The notes under the pieces: model-generated
The model's database searches: none
Seen by the model: only the letters and a program-made list of their open reading frames with translations
What the model was told of the DNA's origin: nothing
Assembly (NCBI GenBank): GCA_013695925.1
Contig: JACCZO010000269.1
Span: forward strand, 1 to 7,080
DNA length: 7,080 nt
Reading direction: 5' to 3'
Source of the DNA: Chthoniobacterales bacterium
GTDB lineage: Bacteria; Verrucomicrobiota; Verrucomicrobiia; Chthoniobacterales; UBA10450
Made by a program: the position numbers and the translations under genes
Shown: positions 4,751-7,080 of the stretch, piece by piece
Layout: every line of letters starts with the position of its first letter
Numbering within the stretch: position 1 is the first letter of the stretch

Positions 4751-7080
4751 ATGAAATCACTCTTTTTCTCTCTCGGCCTGGTCGCCGCCGCCCTTCTTGC
4801 AAGCGGCGAAACTTCCTTGGCCAAGAAATTCACCGTGCGCGTCGGCGCCGGGGGAGATCTGTTTTCGCCTGCTGTGGTGACAGTGGAACCCGGCGACGAA
4901 GTGGAATGGGAGTGGGACTCCAGCTTTCACAGCACGACTTCCGGCACGCCGGGGAATCCCTCCGGCATCTGGAACTCCGAAGTGCACCAGACCGGCTACA
5001 AATTCAAAGTCGACTTCGACACGGTTGGCACCTTTCCCTATTACTGCAGCAACCACGGTGGTTGTTGCAACATGATCGGCACGGTGAACGTGGTCGCCGG
5101 CTCGCCTTCGCCCACACCCTCGCCCAGCCCCTCCCCATCGCCGAGCCCTTCGCCCTCGCCGAGCCCTTCGCCCTCGCCGAGTCCTTCGCCCTCACCGAGT
5201 CCTTCCCCCTCACCGAGTCCTTCGCCCTCACCGAGTCCTTCGCCTTCGCCGAGTCCCTCGCCGTCGCCTTCGCCGTCCCCGAGCCCAAGCCCATCGCCGT
5301 CGCCCTCACCCTCGCCTACCCCGCTGCCGCCCCGTGTTTTCAAGGGTCCGGTCCGAATCGAACTGGAGCAGATCGCCAGCGGACTGACCGCGCCTAACGA
5401 TCTCACTTCGGTCGGCGACGGCCGCCTCTTCGTGAATCTACAAAACGGCCGGATTCGTGTCGTGAAGAACAACGCGCTGCTGACGACGCCTTTTCTCGAT
5501 CTCTCGGCCCGGCTCATCGCCAGCACGGGCGAGCGTGGTCTGCTCGGGCTCGCCTTTCATCCGGAATACAACAATCCCAGCAGTGCTGGCTTCGGGAAAT
5601 TCTATACCTACACGAGCGAACCCGTCTCGGGCGCGGCGGACTTCACTGTCCCCAAGAGCACCGCTTTCGATCACCAGAGCGTAGTTGCGGAATGGCAGGC
5701 CTCGGCCGGTAATCCGGACGTGGCCGATCCGGCCAGCCGCCGCGAAGTCCTGCGGGTGGATGAGCCCCAGGCCAATCATAACGGCGGTAAACTCGCCTTC
5801 CGCCCCGGCGAACCATATCTTTACATCTCCCTAGGCGATGGCGGCGCCAGTAACGACGTCGGCGATGGCCACAACTCCGCGATCGGCAATGGTCAGGATC
5901 TCACCACTGTCCTGGGAAAAATCCTGCGCATCGATCCACTCGATCCCGGCCTAACGAGTGGCAGTGGCGACCCCGTGAGCGCGAATGGAAGCTATCGTGT
6001 CCCGGCGAGCAATCCCTTCATCAACAGCGGCACCTCGCTACATGAAATTTACGCCTACGGGCTGCGCAATCCCTTTCGTTTCTCCTTCGATGCGCCGACC
6101 GATCGATTGATCGTCGGCGACGTCGGCCAGGCCAATATCGAAGAAGTCGATTTCGTCGAGGCGGGCAAGAACTACGGCTGGAACCGGAAAGAAGGTTCCT
6201 TCCTTTTTAACCCAAATGACGCCTCGATCACGCCCGATCCAAATCCTGATCCGGCGCTGACCGATCCGATCCTGCAATACAGCCACGAGGACGGTGTCGC
6301 TATCATCGGTGGGTTTGTCGAGCGCGGATCGGCCGTGCCCGCCCTTGGCGGTCACTATATTTTCGGTGATTATCTCGCTCCGGGTATCGGCAGCGGCCGC
6401 CTCTTCTATTCCGACTTCGCCGGCGGGCTCATCCAGGAATTGCGGATCGGCGATCCGGAACGAAATCTCGGCATTCTCCTGAAAGGCTTCGGCCAGGATG
6501 ATAACGGCGACGTCTATGCCCTCGGCGATAGCAATGGCGACGGCATCATTTACAAAATCGTGTCGATTCCGGCCAACCCGACGATCGTCAATCTCTCCAC
6601 CCGTCTGAGCGTCGGGACGGGCGACAATGTGCTCATCGGCGGTTTCATCGTCACCGGCAGCGACGATATCCAGGTCGTCCTGCGCGGAATTGGCCCCTCC
6701 CTGCCCCTGGCCGGAACATTGCCCAATCCGAAGCTCGAACTGCACGATGTCGCCGGCGCGTTGATTGCGTCGAATGACGATTGGATGAATGGGCCGGACA
6801 AAGACCAGATCATCGCCCTCGGCCTCGCGCCCGACGACGCGTCCGAATCCGCGCTCCTCGCGCAACTTGCGCCGGGCGCCTACACCATGATCCTAAGCGA
6901 CGCGGGTGGCGCAAGTGGGAATGGCCTGGTCGAACTTTTTGCGACCGACCCCACGGCGCCGGCCAACCCGGTCAACATCTCGACCCGCGGTTTTGTCCAG
7001 ACGGGCGATGACGTCATGATCGGCGGTTTCATTCTCGATGGCACCGAAACCCGCAGCCTGCTTTTGCGCGCCATCGGTCC
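4751..7080 (+). CDS. Secreted cupredoxin-(Ser-Pro) linker-glucose/sorbosone dehydrogenase fusion, C-terminus off right edge
   Basis: The frame is open from the ATG at 4751 to the window end (776 full codons). A signal peptide MKSLFFSLGLVAAALLASG...SLA is followed by likely cleavage after A24. A cupredoxin domain (about 25-117) has putative copper ligands H60 (SSFHSTT), C99 and H102 (YYCSNHGG) and M108, with an extra adjacent pair C105-C106. A linker of 36 consecutive Ser-Pro dipeptides (118-189) leads to a GSDH-type six-bladed propeller (about 198-604). There FHPEY (H270), NHNGGKL (H343), LGDGG (D363), YGLRNPF (R439) and KNYGW match the family. From memory of soluble PQQ glucose dehydrogenase, H343, D363 and R439 correspond to its catalytic H144, D163 and PQQ-binding R228. 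Two ~128-residue repeats follow from about N614, the second cut by the window edge. The likely role is extracytoplasmic sugar or aldose oxidation with electrons passed to the fused copper domain. The substrate, and whether PQQ is bound, are unknown. Confidence 0.93.
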   Translation, partial: MKSLFFSLGLVAAALLASGETSLAKKFTVRVGAGGDLFSPAVVTVEPGDEVEWEWDSSFHSTTSGTPGNPSGIWNSEVHQTGYKFKVDFDTVGTFPYYCSNHGGCCNMIGTVNVVAGSPSPTPSPSPSPSPSPSPSPSPSPSPSPSPSPSPSPSPSPSPSPSPSPSPSPSPSPSPSPSPSPSPSPSPSPTPLPPRVFKGPVRIELEQIASGLTAPNDLTSVGDGRLFVNLQNGRIRVVKNNALLTTPFLDLSARLIASTGERGLLGLAFHPEYNNPSSAGFGKFYTYTSEPVSGAADFTVPKSTAFDHQSVVAEWQASAGNPDVADPASRREVLRVDEPQANHNGGKLAFRPGEPYLYISLGDGGASNDVGDGHNSAIGNGQDLTTVLGKILRIDPLDPGLTSGSGDPVSANGSYRVPASNPFINSGTSLHEIYAYGLRNPFRFSFDAPTDRLIVGDVGQANIEEVDFVEAGKNYGWNRKEGSFLFNPNDASITPDPNPDPALTDPILQYSHEDGVAIIGGFVERGSAVPALGGHYIFGDYLAPGIGSGRLFYSDFAGGLIQELRIGDPERNLGILLKGFGQDDNGDVYALGDSNGDGIIYKIVSIPANPTIVNLSTRLSVGTGDNVLIGGFIVTGSDDIQVVLRGIGPSLPLAGTLPNPKLELHDVAGALIASNDDWMNGPDKDQIIALGLAPDDASESALLAQLAPGAYTMILSDAGGASGNGLVELFATDPTAPANPVNISTRGFVQTGDDVMIGGFILDGTETRSLLLRAIG
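5141..5266 (+). repeat. Seven tandem 18-bp units encoding Ser-Pro linker
   Basis: Within the fusion gene, 18-bp units of the form CCGAGYCCTTCGCCCTCR start at 5141, 5159, 5177, 5195, 5213, 5231 and 5249, each encoding six residues of alternating Pro and Ser. Units 1 and 2 are identical, units 3 and 5 are identical, and the rest differ at one to a few, mostly synonymous, positions. More degenerate Ser-Pro codons extend the linker on both sides (5102-5317). The tract is extremely C-rich on the plus strand. Synonymous drift across units with an unbroken Ser-Pro reading indicates selection on the peptide, a stiff extended linker between the cupredoxin and dehydrogenase domains. Unit number may vary between strains. 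Confidence 0.9.
6590..7080 (+). repeat. Tandem ~128-residue C-terminal repeat (copy 1 complete, copy 2 truncated by window)
   Basis: Copy 1 begins with NLSTRLSVGTGDNVLIGGF at 6590 and copy 2 with NISTRGFVQTGDDVMIGGF at 6974, a period of 384 bp (128 residues). Over the first 36 residues about 20 are identical, and the DNA string ATCGGCGGTTTCAT recurs in both. Copy 1 continues through LRGIGPSLPLAG, SNDDWMNG and ESALLAQLAPGAYTMIL before the next copy. I recall this repeat family at the C-termini of large secreted proteins in Verrucomicrobiota. A beta-sandwich surface or adhesion role is plausible but unproven. More copies may lie beyond 7080. Confidence 0.85.

Noticed and set aside
5004..5526. 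Open frames across the Ser-Pro tract encoding Gly-Glu-Gly-Leu (minus strand), Ala-Lys-Asp-Ser (minus) or Ala-Glu-Pro-Phe (plus) repeats
   Set aside because: They are out-of-frame readings of the same 18-bp repeat, lack starts with context and overlap a well-supported secreted protein gene.
6038..6865. 275-codon minus-strand open frame
   Set aside because: It is antisense to the dehydrogenase domain, shows no recognisable domain, and is expected in GC-rich DNA where antisense frames stay open.

Overview
The window looks like a piece of a GC-rich Gram-negative bacterial chromosome. The best guess is Verrucomicrobiota (Chthoniobacterales/Spartobacteria-like). This rests on the C-terminal tandem repeats of the last gene (core motifs NxSTR, TGDxVxIGGFI and LRxIGP), which I recall as common in large secreted verrucomicrobial proteins, and on an outer-membrane barrel that requires a Gram-negative envelope. 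The lineage call is from memory of the families, not from a search.

Layout. On the minus strand, reading leftward from about 825, an OmpR/PhoB-type response regulator is followed with a 4-bp GTGA overlap by a sensor kinase, of which only the first 55 codons lie in the window. A 156-bp divergent intergenic region (826-981) separates this pair from a plus-strand operon of three genes: a secreted cupredoxin (982-1680), a second, complete membrane sensor histidine kinase (1677-3458) and an outer-membrane beta-barrel protein (3455-4660). Both junctions in this operon are 4-bp stop/start overlaps (GTGA, then ATGA). After a 90-bp gap comes a long gene that runs off the right edge (4751 to beyond 7080). 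It encodes a signal peptide, a cupredoxin domain, a linker of 36 Ser-Pro dipeptides, a glucose/sorbosone-dehydrogenase (PQQ-type) propeller and at least two ~128-residue C-terminal repeats. It is open to the window edge with no in-frame stop.

How it may work together. Two secreted proteins carry blue-copper (type 1 copper) motifs, two sensor kinases and one response regulator lie close by, and one gene encodes an outer-membrane barrel. The gaps in front of the two cupredoxin genes contain a related 20-bp element (905-924 and 4671-4690; 14 of 20 positions identical by my alignment). Each lies 57-60 bp upstream of the start codon, and the second copy is a perfect 7-6-7 palindrome. The simplest hypothesis is one small regulon, controlled by the local response regulator or another common regulator, for periplasmic or extracellular copper-dependent electron transfer or copper handling, with the cupredoxin-dehydrogenase fusion as an output. 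The domain assignments are solid. The regulon and its physiological role are inference.

No tRNA, rRNA, CRISPR array, insertion sequence or phage gene was seen. No stretch over 300 bases lacks a gene.
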